The notes below the pieces were generated by a model. That model had not been told where the DNA came from, ran no database searches, and was given only the letters and a program-made list of their open reading frames with translations. Shown one piece after another: positions 16,171 to 24,922 of a DNA stretch of 41,045 nucleotides (its first letter is position 1; each line of letters opens with the position of its first letter). Origin of the DNA: Acidobacteriaceae bacterium (GTDB taxonomy: Bacteria > Acidobacteriota > Terriglobia > Terriglobales > Acidobacteriaceae); NCBI GenBank assembly GCA_003164255.1, contig PLST01000180.1:1431-42475 (forward strand), read 5' to 3'. The position numbers and the translations under genes are program-made.

Positions 16171-17451
16171 ATGAGCAGTAAGAAGAACATAGTCGTGATG
16201 GGTCTTGGCTACGTTGGTTGTGTAAGCGCGGCGTGCCTTGCTGAAATTGGTCACAACGTGCTTGGAGTCGACCGCGATATTCATAAGGTTGAGTCGATTG
16301 CCAAGGGACAATCGCCCTTTTTTGAAGCGGGGCTAGAGACCCTTATCAAGCGTAACCTCGCCGCAGGGCGGCTCAAGGCTGGGACACTTACAAAAGAAGC
16401 TCTTCAAGCTGCAGATGTTGTGTTGCTCTGCGTTGGCACTCCCTCGCAGGCGAACGGTAACATCGACCTGAGCCATCTGCGCCGGGTCTGCGAAGACATC
16501 GCTGCCCTTCTGGGGCCGCGCAAGAAGCGATTGGCCATCACAGTGCGCAGCACGGTCTTTCCCGGAACTTGCGAAGGCCTCCTTGATTCCGCCTTTGCGG
16601 ACTGCAAGGACGTGGACATTGTCTCGAATCCAGAGTTTCTCAGGGAAGGTACTGCCGTGAAGGACTTCATGGAGCCGTCTCTGATCGTGGTAGGAGGGAG
16701 CCAGGAAAAGGCAGCAAAATCGGTAGCAGAAATGTATGCCGGCTTGCCGGGCGAGGTTTCCGTCGTTTCACTGCGAACCGCAGAGATGATCAAATACGCC
16801 TGCAACGCCTTCCATGCCGTCAAGATAGGATTCGCAAACGAGGTTGGTTCGCTGGCTTCGAGCCTCGGAGTCGACCCCGAGCAGGTTATGGCGACCATGT
16901 GCAACGACACAAAACTGAATATTTCTACCACTTATCTCAAGCCCGGTTTTGCCTTTGGCGGTTCGTGCCTGCCCAAGGATTTGCGCGCTCTGAACTTTCG
17001 CGCTTCTCGCCTCGATTTGAAGTTGCCGCTGTTGGGATCGGTCCTCCACTCCAACGACGAACACCTTGGACGCAGCATTCACAAGGTGCTTGACTTGCCA
17101 GGCAAGCGAGCCGGGATCTTTGGTCTAGCCTTCAAGGAAGGTACTGACGACTTGCGTGAAAGTCCCGTGATCGCGATTATCGAACATCTGATTGGCAAAG
17201 GCAGAGACATCAGAATCTACGATCCGCATATTCAGCTTGACGGAATCTACGGCAGCAATCTAAGTTTCGTAGTTTCCGCTTTGCCGCATATCGGTAGATT
17301 GCTGCAGCGCAGCCTCGATGAATTGATCAAATCCTCAGATACCCTTGTCATCGCGCAGAAGCCCGCGGCTGCCGAGGCCAAACAACTGGCGGCCAGCGGA
17401 TTGCCGATTCTCGATCTGACCAGGCTTGAAAAGGATTCTTCAGCCGGCTAG
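16171..17451 (+). CDS. Nucleotide-sugar dehydrogenase, AlgD (GDP-mannose 6-dehydrogenase)-like
   Basis: This 426-residue enzyme has an N-terminal NAD-binding Rossmann motif (VVMGLGYVGCVSAACL), a central dimerisation helix, and the catalytic Cys in FGGSCLPKDLRALN. A C-terminal nucleotide-sugar domain follows (GTDDLRESPVIAIIEHLIGK). The stretch LKPGFAFGGSCLPKD and the tail pattern of IRIYD plus IPH-type helices match AlgD better than UDP-glucose dehydrogenases, so GDP-mannose to GDP-mannuronate is the best guess; UDP-glucose remains possible. Such enzymes oxidise the C6 hydroxyl with two NAD+ and supply uronic acids to the polymer. The last roughly 75 bases of the gene are duplicated at 19668-19742. 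No other gene is in its transcription unit. Confidence 0.9.
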   Translation: MSSKKNIVVMGLGYVGCVSAACLAEIGHNVLGVDRDIHKVESIAKGQSPFFEAGLETLIKRNLAAGRLKAGTLTKEALQAADVVLLCVGTPSQANGNIDLSHLRRVCEDIAALLGPRKKRLAITVRSTVFPGTCEGLLDSAFADCKDVDIVSNPEFLREGTAVKDFMEPSLIVVGGSQEKAAKSVAEMYAGLPGEVSVVSLRTAEMIKYACNAFHAVKIGFANEVGSLASSLGVDPEQVMATMCNDTKLNISTTYLKPGFAFGGSCLPKDLRALNFRASRLDLKLPLLGSVLHSNDEHLGRSIHKVLDLPGKRAGIFGLAFKEGTDDLRESPVIAIIEHLIGKGRDIRIYDPHIQLDGIYGSNLSFVVSALPHIGRLLQRSLDELIKSSDTLVIAQKPAAAEAKQLAASGLPILDLTRLEKDSSAG

Positions 17452-17712
17452 GGCGTCTCTTTCGCTCAGAGTCTGACCAGGCTTTGCCGTCACAAAGTGT
17501 TTATCTTGTTTGCACTGCGATGCGGCTGTTCAAGTTGGGCACCGGCGATCGGGCATGAATCGGTGCATCGACGGCCTGGTACATCTGCCATGCCGATGCC
17601 CAGTGGATCTCGATTCCCCTTCGGTCAGCCTCTTCCCCAAGCAGGCGAAAAAGTTCGGCGAGCCCCGTGTTCAGCAGCGATTCACGGCTTCTGTCCACCG
17701 CGCCGCAATGAA
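17374..17712. repeat. Segmental duplication, copy A
   Basis: This segment covers the 3' end of the AlgD-like gene and an antisense fragment of the deacetylase-like gene. It matches 19668-19994 along its whole length in the same orientation with a few small indels; the shared block GACGGCCTGGTACATCTGCC is identical in both. The two copies lie 2.3 kb apart and flank the WbpA-like gene. Confidence 0.85.
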
Positions 17713-17730
17713 AAAGAGCGTTGAATGAAC
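17501..17730 (-). pseudogene. 3' fragment of the deacetylase-like gene
   Basis: The minus strand encodes DRSRESLLNTGLAELF...RRGIEIHWASAWQMYQ...IHARSPVPN, nearly the same as the last 65 residues of the intact protein at 19790-20860. Upstream of about 17730 the similarity ends and no start or domain remains. It is a truncated duplicate and probably not expressed as a functional protein. Confidence 0.8.
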
Positions 17731-17824
17731 TGAGGCAAATGCAGGCCCTGCGGGTTCGCCCGGATGCGACCAACTCGCTCAGGACCGCAACTGTGCTTTC
17801 GCTGCAAACCTCAGAGAGGGATGA

Positions 17825-19171
17825 TTAGCAACGCACAATCTTCGGGGAATCGATGCCACGGGTGGCGTTGCGGGTATCGATCACAAGCTGCGCTTCGTTG
17901 ACGATGCGGGCGTATTCGTAACAGGAGTGGTCGGTGACAATGACCACGGCGTCGTATTGCTCAAGGTGTTCGAGCGGGACGCAGGTCATGTTGAGCTCGT
18001 ACTTGCGGCCGCGGCCCACGGTGGGGAAATAGGGGTCGTTGTAGGAGACGACCGCGCCGCGCTTGCGCAAGAGCTCGATGATGGTCAGCGAGGGGGACTC
18101 GCGGAGGTCGTCGATGTCGCGCTTGTAGGCCACGCCGAGGATCAGCATCTTCGAATCCTTGAACGCCTTTCCGCGTTCATTCAGCGCCGCGGCCACCTGC
18201 TCCAACACAAAGTAGGGCATGGCCGTGTTCACCTCGCCGGCCAGTTCGATAAAGCGCGTGCGGAAGTCGAATTCCCGCGCCTTCCACGAGAGATAGAAGG
18301 GATCGATGGGAATGCAGTGTCCGCCCAGCCCTGGCCCAGGATAAAAGGCCTGGAACCCGAAGGGCTTGGTTTTTGCCGCATCGATCACTTCGTGAATATC
18401 GATGCCCATGCGCAGGCACAACTGCTTCAACTCGTTGACGAGAGCAATGTTGACGCAGCGATAAATATTCTCAAGGAGCTTGCTCATCTCCGCGACCGAA
18501 GGGCCGCTGACCGGCACTACGCGGCGGAAGACCGCGCCGTACATGGCTGCGGCCAACTCCGCGCCGACCGCACTGCAACTACCCACCACTTTAGGAATAT
18601 CTCGCCGATCCGTGCTGTCGTTGCCGGGATCTTCGCGCTCCGGAGAAAACACCGCATGCACGCCTCGGGTTCCGTCGCCGCGGGCCACTTTCAGCCCGTG
18701 GGGGTTGCCGCTTTCGAGTAGCGGCACCATCACCTCTTCAGTCGTGCCGGGGTAGGTGGTGCTTTCGAGCACGATCAGTTGACCCTCGTGAATGTGCGGG
18801 GCGATGGCTTTGACCGTACCGATTACATAGCTCAGGTCGGGCTCGTGGTGCTCGTCGAGCGGGGTGGGCACGCAAATGATGACCGCATCCATCGCGGCGA
18901 TTTCTGCATAGTCCGCGGTGGCCCGAAATCCCGCCGCCTGCGCCTCCGCGATGGCTTCAGGCGAGATGCGCACGATGTACGACCGGCCGGCGTTCAGCGT
19001 AGCTACCTTGTCTGCAGCGATATCAAAACCCGTGACTCGAAAGTGCTCGCCGGAAAACAGCAGGGCAAGCGGCAAGCCGACATAGCCCATGCCGACAATG
19101 CCAAGGCGAGCCTCGCGCGTTTCCAGTTTGTGCTTGAGCACGGAGCCTGAATCCGAAATGACAGCCTTCAT
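17825..19171 (-). CDS. UDP-N-acetylhexosamine 6-dehydrogenase, WbpA/WecC-like
   Basis: This 448-residue enzyme begins with a Rossmann motif (LGIVGMGYVGLPLALLF), contains VICVPTPLDEHHEPDLSYV and the ESTTYPGTTEE and FSPEREDPGN motifs characteristic of the UDP-GlcNAc/UDP-ManNAc dehydrogenase branch, and has the catalytic Cys in GPGLGGHCIPIDP. It should oxidise the 6-OH of UDP-GlcNAc (or UDP-ManNAc) to the uronic acid using two NAD+. It is transcribed alone on the minus strand, between the two copies of a segmental duplication. Divergent to it lies a broken wecB, whose product would have made UDP-ManNAc; this suggests that GlcNAcA rather than ManNAcA is now made here, unless another epimerase exists. 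Confidence 0.92.
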   Translation of the reverse strand: MKAVISDSGSVLKHKLETREARLGIVGMGYVGLPLALLFSGEHFRVTGFDIAADKVATLNAGRSYIVRISPEAIAEAQAAGFRATADYAEIAAMDAVIICVPTPLDEHHEPDLSYVIGTVKAIAPHIHEGQLIVLESTTYPGTTEEVMVPLLESGNPHGLKVARGDGTRGVHAVFSPEREDPGNDSTDRRDIPKVVGSCSAVGAELAAAMYGAVFRRVVPVSGPSVAEMSKLLENIYRCVNIALVNELKQLCLRMGIDIHEVIDAAKTKPFGFQAFYPGPGLGGHCIPIDPFYLSWKAREFDFRTRFIELAGEVNTAMPYFVLEQVAAALNERGKAFKDSKMLILGVAYKRDIDDLRESPSLTIIELLRKRGAVVSYNDPYFPTVGRGRKYELNMTCVPLEHLEQYDAVVIVTDHSCYEYARIVNEAQLVIDTRNATRGIDSPKIVRC

Positions 19172-19455
19172 GCTATCGGTTATACACCTTGACAGGGGAG
19201 TGTTCCCAGGCTTGCCTGCAGTCCAGGCATCCGGATGCGAGGCGTGGATTTCCCGAAGTGTAACTCCGTCCGATTATCGGTCACTACATCCGCCGGCTCT
19301 TGCCGACGCCTCGTTACGCGAGCTCTTGTGGCCCGGCGGCCGCATTTTGGACATCATCGGGGAAGTGCGGCTAGACATCAGGCCGGCTGGAACGGTGATG
19401 GCCTTATAAAGGGACCTACAGCAGGATCATCCCTGGCATTTCAAGGAGAAGTGAA
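19172..19455. other. Upstream region of the WbpA-like gene
   Basis: No complete gene is seen. A plus-strand frame ending at 19409 reads LRELLWPGGRILDIIGEVRL, which looks protein-like and may be the tail of a lost gene, but I cannot identify it. A TATAAC sequence just upstream of the minus-strand start at 19171 may be a -10 element. Confidence 0.3.
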
Positions 19456-19668
19456 ATGAAGGTTCTCCACGGGGGGTGGGGGCGCGGCCGAACTTTATGA
19501 AGGCTGCGCCTGTGTATCGAGCATTGGCAAAAGCGTCCACGAGCAAGCGCTCGTGCACACGGGCCAGCATTATGACGCTCTGATGTCGGACGTTTTTTTG
19601 AGGCGCTGGAGATTTCCGCTCCCGATGAGAGCCTAAACGTCGGTTCCGGCAGTAACGCGCAGCAGACG
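19456..19668 (+). pseudogene. wecB: Frameshifted N-terminal fragment of UDP-GlcNAc 2-epimerase
   Basis: After a good ribosome binding site (AAGGAG, 19443-19448) an ATG opens MKVLHG. WecB-like sequence then continues only by changing frame: ARPNFMKAAPVYRALAKA (from 19482), EQALVHTGQHYDALMSDVF (from 19541), FEALEISAPDESLNVGSGS then NAQQT (to 19668). These match the conserved N-terminus of UDP-GlcNAc 2-epimerase (GARPNFMK, VHTGQHYD, VGSGSxAxQT). At least three frameshifts are needed, two at homopolymers (G-run 19471-19482, T7 at 19593-19599). After QQT the sequence switches abruptly to the copy of the AlgD-like 3' end, so some 300 residues are missing. It cannot be functional. Confidence 0.82.
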
Positions 19669-19994
19669 AGGCCAGACAACTGGCGGCAAGTGGATTGCCC
19701 ATTTTGGATCTGAGCAGGCTCGAAAAGGATTCAGCCAGTTAGGACTTCTCTTTCGCAGGTTCCGGCCAGGTTCTAACGTCAGAGGATGTTTATCTCGAGG
19801 ACTCTGCGATAAGATTTTCGGAAACGGGAACAGGCGATCTCGCATGAATCAGCGCATCGACGGCCTGGTACATCTGCCAAGCCGTTGCCCAGTGGATCTC
19901 GATGCCCCTCTGGTCAGCTTCTTCGGCAAGCATGCTGAAAAGATTGGCGAGGCCCGTGTTCAGTAACTGGTCACGGCTTCTGTCCGCCGCGCCA
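19668..19994. repeat. Segmental duplication, copy B, with a remnant AlgD-like 3' end
   Basis: Bases 19668-19742 repeat the last codons of the AlgD-like gene (ending DRLEKDS-like then stop) without the rest of that gene, and the remainder overlaps the 3' end of the intact deacetylase-like gene. It matches 17374-17712. The left junction with the wecB fragment shares CGAGGCC with copy A, suggesting a recombination point. Confidence 0.85.
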
Positions 19995-20860
19995 TGAGTA
20001 TGAAGCTTTAGAAAGAGATCTTCCCCGATGACCGGTGCAAGATCAAGCCACCGGCGTACTCGCGATGTTGTTGGCATGTCATTACCAGCAAGTTCGCCGG
20101 TCTCCACGCGCGGCATCAACCTACCGCCAAATCGCAGACCCACTGGCCCGGTGATCATCAATAAGTCGCCCTGCCTACCGCCGCCTGCAGTGGCAACAAC
20201 TCCTTGATCGAATGACTTCGGCCTGTTGTCGCGATTGTTCGTGCACCAATAGATCTGATTGACCACCCGCCCCTGGGTCGGCGATGGAATGGACGGCATG
20301 GTGAAATCCGCATAGCAGCCAAGATCGCGAAGCAAGGCGATCTCGCCGTTGAGGCCGCAGAATTTGCCGTCGGGGTGCGAGTTGTCCAGTGCCCAATTGC
20401 CATGGATAAAGCCAAAGAGGGTGCGGCCATCCCGATGGCGAAGCAAGCCGTGATCGTTCCTCAGGCGACGGCAGAAATCAGTGATCTTTTCGATAAAGGA
20501 ATCACGCTGCTCATCCTTGTGATGTAAATGCACCTCGACATCGCCAACTCCAAGGCGCACCATCTCTGCAATGCCATCGACAACACCACGGTCGTATTCC
20601 TCTTGCGGGTAGAAAAAAGTGTGCTGAGGGCATTGACCAGCTGCATCCCTGGGGGCGTTATCGGCAACTTTCGGCCATTTTTCCTGCCATTGGGCCACAC
20701 GTCGAAGCGCTCCTTCAACCGTTCCCTGCTTGCCAATCGGTTCGTAATGGTCGGTGATGGTAACCCAGGCCCGTCTTGGTTTTGCGGGCCGGAGGCTCTT
20801 CCGCACCTTATCCTTCAAATAAGGCAATAGCCATATTTCCGCATTGCGAGGGAGGCTCAT
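19790..20860 (-). CDS. Polysaccharide-deacetylase-like protein of uncertain function
   Basis: This 356-residue protein starts MSLPRNAEIWLLPYLKDKVR; no signal peptide is visible, so it is probably cytoplasmic or membrane-associated. It contains TITDHYEP early (an Asp/His pair), FFYPQEEYDRGVVDGIAEMV, EVHLHHKDE (a His cluster) and GFIHGNWALDNS. The order of Asp/His, strand-ended His and GNWALDN motifs suggests a NodB-like deacetylase (beta/alpha)7 barrel, but the standard HxxxH metal site is not obvious. The start at 20860 is used because upstream codons look non-coding; a weak AAAGG precedes it. Its last 65 residues are duplicated at 17501-17730. Position within EPS genes suggests polymer modification; this is inference. 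Confidence 0.72.
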   Translation of the reverse strand: MSLPRNAEIWLLPYLKDKVRKSLRPAKPRRAWVTITDHYEPIGKQGTVEGALRRVAQWQEKWPKVADNAPRDAAGQCPQHTFFYPQEEYDRGVVDGIAEMVRLGVGDVEVHLHHKDEQRDSFIEKITDFCRRLRNDHGLLRHRDGRTLFGFIHGNWALDNSHPDGKFCGLNGEIALLRDLGCYADFTMPSIPSPTQGRVVNQIYWCTNNRDNRPKSFDQGVVATAGGGRQGDLLMITGPVGLRFGGRLMPRVETGELAGNDMPTTSRVRRWLDLAPVIGEDLFLKLHTHGAADRSRDQLLNTGLANLFSMLAEEADQRGIEIHWATAWQMYQAVDALIHARSPVPVSENLIAESSR

Positions 20861-21162
20861 TGAATTCGGCGGACCTTTGCGCGTCTTGGCCGCCCACGGT
20901 GCATGGACATCGCTCATAGCCGCTGATTCTGAGTATCGCGCACATCTATTTCGCCTGTCAAAAGCCGCTGAATTTCGCGCTGCCAATCGCCGTCCGAGAG
21001 GGAGGAACACTGTCAAACACCAGTTGAAACACCTTGAAAAACCTCCAATCCTACCGTTGTTCACTCAGCTTCTTTCTCCTCCTAATTGCTGTTTCCAGAG
21101 GATTAATCTCGGCTCTTAGGTTATTCTTATGCTGGCTAACACCTTCTGACTGATCGTTCGAT
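20861..21162. other. Divergent intergenic region between deacetylase-like and ligase genes
   Basis: About 300 bases without a supported gene; the minus-strand frame is open here (possible starts at 20917 and 21064) but lacks protein-like character. No sigma-54 element with correct spacing was found, and sigma-70-type elements are ambiguous. Confidence 0.3.
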
Positions 21163-22557
21163 ATGGGATTTGCTCTCAGTGTTGTCTACGTATTCATTAA
21201 TTACCTCACGCCGGCCTATCTGTTCGGGTCGCTCGCGGATTTGCACATTGAAGTGATCATTGTTGCTCTTATCGTTATTGTCTCGTTGCCTGCCCTGATG
21301 AATTCTTTTCTCCTGAAGATTCCACAGTCTCTGGCAATGATTGGTTTGACGGTTGCGGTCTTTTTGTCAGTGCTTTTCGGGAGTCGTGGATTCGATGGGG
21401 CTGTCCAGGCGTTTTTGCTGTTTATCCCGAGCGGCGTTCCATTCTTCTTTGTATGCCTGCATTGCAATACGACGAGGAGATTTAAGATTCTGGTCCTCAC
21501 GATGCTCCTCGTTTGCTTGTTTGTGATTGCACGCGGCTCCTTCGATCTGTTACGCGGAATCCCCCAAAACACACTACAGCCTGAAGCGGATTCAGGAAAT
21601 CCGATCCCAACCAGTATGACTGGCAGCAAATATTTTCTTAAACAAGGAAATGGCGAGGGGGGCTGGGTTTACCGGTTACAGTGGCTCGGTGAGATCAACG
21701 ACCCCAACGACACAGGGCAGCTGATTGTCTGTGTCATGCCGTTGATCTTCATCTTCTGGCGTGAGAAGAAGACGATGACCAACATCTTCTTTGTAATTCT
21801 GCCAGTGTGTGCACTGCTGTTCGGAGCCTACCTAACTCACTCGCGTGGCTCGCTCCTTGCCTTGTCCGCGATAGTGATCGTTGCCGCCCGGCGCCGCATT
21901 GGAACGCTGCCGGCAGTGTTGTTGGTCAGCGCCCTGATTGCGGCGGCATTCGCGCTTCAATTTACTGGTGGACGAGAAATCTCCGCCAGCGCAGGTGAAG
22001 ATCGCACGGCCCTCTGGGGCGAGAGCCTGCAATTGCTAAAATCGCATCCGCTCCTGGGCGTAGGCTTTGCGCAATTGGGTGACCAAATGGGCCTTACTGC
22101 GCACAACTCGGTTGCGGTCTGCGCTGCGGAACTTGGCCTATTCGGCCTGTTCTTCTGGTCTCTCTTCCTTTTTCCGACAATGAGAAATGCGCTGGCGACC
22201 GCTTCGCCGGATGATGTCCATGACGGAGAACCGATCCCTGCTGATGAATCCAGATTTCCGCAAACAATCATGCCCATGGAAGAAATCGATAAGGCGGAGA
22301 TCAATCGCCTCGGACAGCTTATGTTTTTGTCGCTTACAGGATACTTGGTGGCAGGATGGTTTCTATCTCGCGCCTTTATCATGACGCTGTTTCTGCTTGG
22401 CGGTATGACTGAGGCCGTCTACGAGATGGCCCTGCGGCGAGGGATGATTGCTCCTCGCTTGCGGCACGAACGGGTGCTGTCCTATTCGGGCCTTTTAGCA
22501 GCCGCCTTAGTACTGATGCTGTACCTTACGGTCCGAGTCCTGCACCTATCGAGTTGA
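21163..22557 (+). CDS. O-antigen ligase/polymerase-like membrane protein
   Basis: This 464-residue protein has about 11-12 hydrophobic segments, starting with GFALSVVYVFINYLTPAYLF and including VLLVSALIAAAFAL and the final ALVLMLYLTVRVLHL. The larger periplasmic region has RTALWGESLQLLKSHPLLGVGFAQ followed by TAHNSVAVCAAELGLFG, the HNS motif of the Wzy_C/WaaL family. These inner-membrane enzymes polymerise or ligate lipid-linked glycans at the periplasmic face. In exosortase loci a ligase-like protein of this type is often present. The next GT4 gene starts 85 bases downstream on the same strand, so both may be one unit. Polymerase versus ligase cannot be told apart by sequence. Confidence 0.86.
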   Translation: MGFALSVVYVFINYLTPAYLFGSLADLHIEVIIVALIVIVSLPALMNSFLLKIPQSLAMIGLTVAVFLSVLFGSRGFDGAVQAFLLFIPSGVPFFFVCLHCNTTRRFKILVLTMLLVCLFVIARGSFDLLRGIPQNTLQPEADSGNPIPTSMTGSKYFLKQGNGEGGWVYRLQWLGEINDPNDTGQLIVCVMPLIFIFWREKKTMTNIFFVILPVCALLFGAYLTHSRGSLLALSAIVIVAARRRIGTLPAVLLVSALIAAAFALQFTGGREISASAGEDRTALWGESLQLLKSHPLLGVGFAQLGDQMGLTAHNSVAVCAAELGLFGLFFWSLFLFPTMRNALATASPDDVHDGEPIPADESRFPQTIMPMEEIDKAEINRLGQLMFLSLTGYLVAGWFLSRAFIMTLFLLGGMTEAVYEMALRRGMIAPRLRHERVLSYSGLLAAALVLMLYLTVRVLHLSS

Positions 22558-22642
22558 TGCAAATCATCAAATCGCATCAGAGACAAGATTAAGGAACTGA
22601 AGATAAGGGGACCCTGTTGCAGGTGTTGATCAGGTAAGTCTG

Positions 22643-23737
22643 ATGAAGATTGCGCATGTCGTTGACAGTATGGAGATGGGCGGCGCTGAGACTCTTGTGT
22701 CGCAAATGTCCGGTCTGCAGCGGGAGGCCGGCCACAACCCCTGCGTCTACGCGATAGCGGATCTTGGCACGCTTGGCGAGAAGATGCGGGCTGAGGGCTT
22801 CAGCGTGCAGTCGAACGTGGGCAGGAAACTAACGGACTCGACCCGGAATTTTTACCATCTCTTTCGCAACTCGCGACCCGATGTAGTTCATCTGCACAAC
22901 CCAACTCCCACCATCTATGCTGCCGTGGCTGCCAGAACGGCTGGCGTCTGCAGCGTAATTTCAACACGCCACAGCCTCGTGGCACCGCCGCACAATATGA
23001 GAGCGGAGTTTAAGTATGCAATTGCGGCCCGCTTTTGTGATTGGATCACCGGAATCTGCGAAGCAACTACAGAGAATCTGAGGAACCTTAACAATGTACC
23101 TGCGCGAAAACTCGTGTGCGTTTACAATGGTGCGGCTCCGCTTCGGCGAGCTGTGAAAGGAGGATGGCCTTCAAAGGACGGTTTCACTCTGGTCTACGTG
23201 GGCCGCCTTGAGCCTGTAAAGAACCACACTTTGCTGCTTAAAGCGTTTCGAGACGCGCACACGTCAATGCCGCATCTCCGCCTATGGATGGTCGGCGATG
23301 GTAGTGAGCGGAAGGGGCTTGAGAAACTTACTACCGAATTGGCTATCGCCGGTCAGGTGACCTTTTGGGGACAACAACACGACGTAGCGCCGTTCCTCTC
23401 TGCGGCTGATGCGTTCATCATGTCTTCGAAGTCAGAGGGCTTGCCGATTTCGCTTCTGCAGGCCTTCTCACTGGGACTGCCGGCCATCGTCACGGATGTT
23501 GGCGGAATGGCAGAGGTCGTTAAGTTGGCAAAGGCCGGGATAACAGCATCCCTCACAGAACCCGCGGAGATGACGGCAGCAATACTGCGGATGGCGGCCA
23601 ACCATTTGGAACGCGAGCAGTTTGCGAGGAACGCAGAAGCAACCTTCAACTCACGCTTCAGCCTGCAATCGATGGTCAATTGTTACATGAAACTCTATGA
23701 GAATACTTCTCGGGCTCAACGCATGGCGAAAAAGTGA
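22643..23737 (+). CDS. GT4-family glycosyltransferase with altered EX7E motif
   Basis: This 364-residue GT-B enzyme starts MKIAHVVDSMEMGGAETLVS, a classic N-terminus of GT4 enzymes of capsule and EPS loci (MGGAE). It has RPDVVHLHNPTP, the acceptor-side STRHSLVAPPHN, LVYVGRLEPVKNH at the domain border, and SEGLPISLLQAFSLGLP at the nucleotide-sugar site. Here the second Glu of EX7E is replaced by Gln, a change seen in some functional GT4 members but possibly affecting donor binding. AGGTAAG lies 6-8 bases before the ATG. It follows the ligase-like gene and converges on the secreted unknown, 132 bases away. It probably adds one sugar of the repeat unit. Confidence 0.9.
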   Translation: MKIAHVVDSMEMGGAETLVSQMSGLQREAGHNPCVYAIADLGTLGEKMRAEGFSVQSNVGRKLTDSTRNFYHLFRNSRPDVVHLHNPTPTIYAAVAARTAGVCSVISTRHSLVAPPHNMRAEFKYAIAARFCDWITGICEATTENLRNLNNVPARKLVCVYNGAAPLRRAVKGGWPSKDGFTLVYVGRLEPVKNHTLLLKAFRDAHTSMPHLRLWMVGDGSERKGLEKLTTELAIAGQVTFWGQQHDVAPFLSAADAFIMSSKSEGLPISLLQAFSLGLPAIVTDVGGMAEVVKLAKAGITASLTEPAEMTAAILRMAANHLEREQFARNAEATFNSRFSLQSMVNCYMKLYENTSRAQRMAKK

Positions 23738-23869
23738 AGCCGGTCCTCCGTCTTGAAGGATTCGCATTCTCCGCTTTGCGAGTCCGGTCCACGTTGACCT
23801 GGATCGCAACAACTCTGCGCGATCGGCTTTCTTCTCGATTTCGGAGGAGCGTTCGCACAGCACCCAGGA

Positions 23870-24901
23870 TCACTTATTACGCGCGCAGTCATAGGAGACG
23901 CGAATCGGCGTTCCTAAATCCACGACTTCAAAATCGGTCACTTTTAGGTCCCGCAAATCATGCGAGCCAAAATCGACGTCTGCGTACTTTGCGGTTGTAT
24001 CAAGGTCGCTCTGCGCAGTGAGCGCAATATTACCCCCGTCCGCTAGGTACATCCCGTATTTCTGCAAGGCGCGAGCGACCACTTGGGCCGCAGGTTTCAA
24101 TTGTGAAACATCATAGGACGCTTTCAATCGAAAATGAACGCCGTAAGGTGGAGCGGGAGGCGGAGACGTCGGACCGCCTGCGTGTGTGGCGGGGTGGACA
24201 TAAACATCTTCGCGCATGCGCGAGTTTGGAAGAATGAAGCGAATGGCGTGGTTAATTCTCCCTGAAGCGAGCTCGTCGGCGTTGAAGAGCAGGGGCGCGA
24301 TGGGAAATCCGGCGGCGTCGGCGCTGGTGCACTGCTCTCCACGTCCTGAAGGCGGATAGACGCGGTTGAGATCCCACACTGCCACGAAGCCTGCGAAGAG
24401 GGCGTTCTTTTCGTAATTTGCCTGGTAGGCCTCATACAGCTTTGCGTTGCTTCGGTCAACTACGATAAGGTGACAGTCATTTTGACTGACATCGCATTGA
24501 TAGTCATTCTGCCCTTCTATTCCCCCCCCAGCCGGCAGAGGAAAGACCTTAATCGCATCGGAGTCCGCGGCATAGAAATGATCACCTTTTCGAAATGGAA
24601 CGTACGGGGTGTTGACGTTCGCCTGCAAGACACGGATGTTAAAGTCAACCTGCAACCTTCCGAGTCCCCATCCGCCCGCATTCGCAAGCCAGCCAATGAT
24701 GGACGAGGACTGAGGATCGGCTGGCTCCTGGCTCACGTCATGTGTCCAAATGGAGCCGGGAGGGAAATAGGGCACAGGCGGTACGATGCCTTCCAGCTTC
24801 GCAGCCCTGACCTTGGCGATGTGGCCTTGTATTGCGGCCCCGGCCAGAATGGCGCTAATTCCCAACACGAAGGTGAAGAGGAAGTTCTTTTTGTGATACA
24901 T
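23870..24901 (-). CDS. Secreted or membrane-anchored protein of unknown function, last gene of EPS operon
   Basis: This 343-residue protein has an N-terminal signal or anchor (KKNFLFTFVLGISAILAGAA) and an otherwise soluble, extracytoplasmic body. Recognisable stretches are YFPPGSIWTHDVSQEPADPQ, VDRSNAKLYEAYQ, INHAIRFILPNSRMR, PYGVHFRLKASYDVS and ALQKYGMYLADGG. I recall the last two as a motif set of uncharacterised secreted bacterial proteins, but know no assigned activity. It starts 21 bases after the GT2 gene and belongs to the same operon, so an export- or matrix-related role is likely. Two Cys pairs (CDVSQNDC; single Cys in GEQCTS and near the C-terminus) may form disulfides. Confidence 0.82.
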   Translation of the reverse strand: MYHKKNFLFTFVLGISAILAGAAIQGHIAKVRAAKLEGIVPPVPYFPPGSIWTHDVSQEPADPQSSSIIGWLANAGGWGLGRLQVDFNIRVLQANVNTPYVPFRKGDHFYAADSDAIKVFPLPAGGGIEGQNDYQCDVSQNDCHLIVVDRSNAKLYEAYQANYEKNALFAGFVAVWDLNRVYPPSGRGEQCTSADAAGFPIAPLLFNADELASGRINHAIRFILPNSRMREDVYVHPATHAGGPTSPPPAPPYGVHFRLKASYDVSQLKPAAQVVARALQKYGMYLADGGNIALTAQSDLDTTAKYADVDFGSHDLRDLKVTDFEVVDLGTPIRVSYDCARNK

Positions 24902-24922
24902 GGCAATCTAGTACTCCCTTGG

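Noticed and set aside
17927..18721. 264-codon plus-strand frame antisense to the WbpA-like gene
   Set aside because: It is a shadow of a strongly conserved dehydrogenase and its sequence is full of His/Asp/Arg-rich antisense character.
19300..19409. Plus-strand sequence reading LRELLWPGGRILDIIGEVRL
   Set aside because: It looks like the end of a real protein but is too short to identify, and no upstream part in frame was found.
19416..19702. Minus-strand frames of 87-91 codons over the wecB fragment
   Set aside because: They are antisense to recognisable WecB sequence and contain Arg/Pro/Ser-rich shadow composition.
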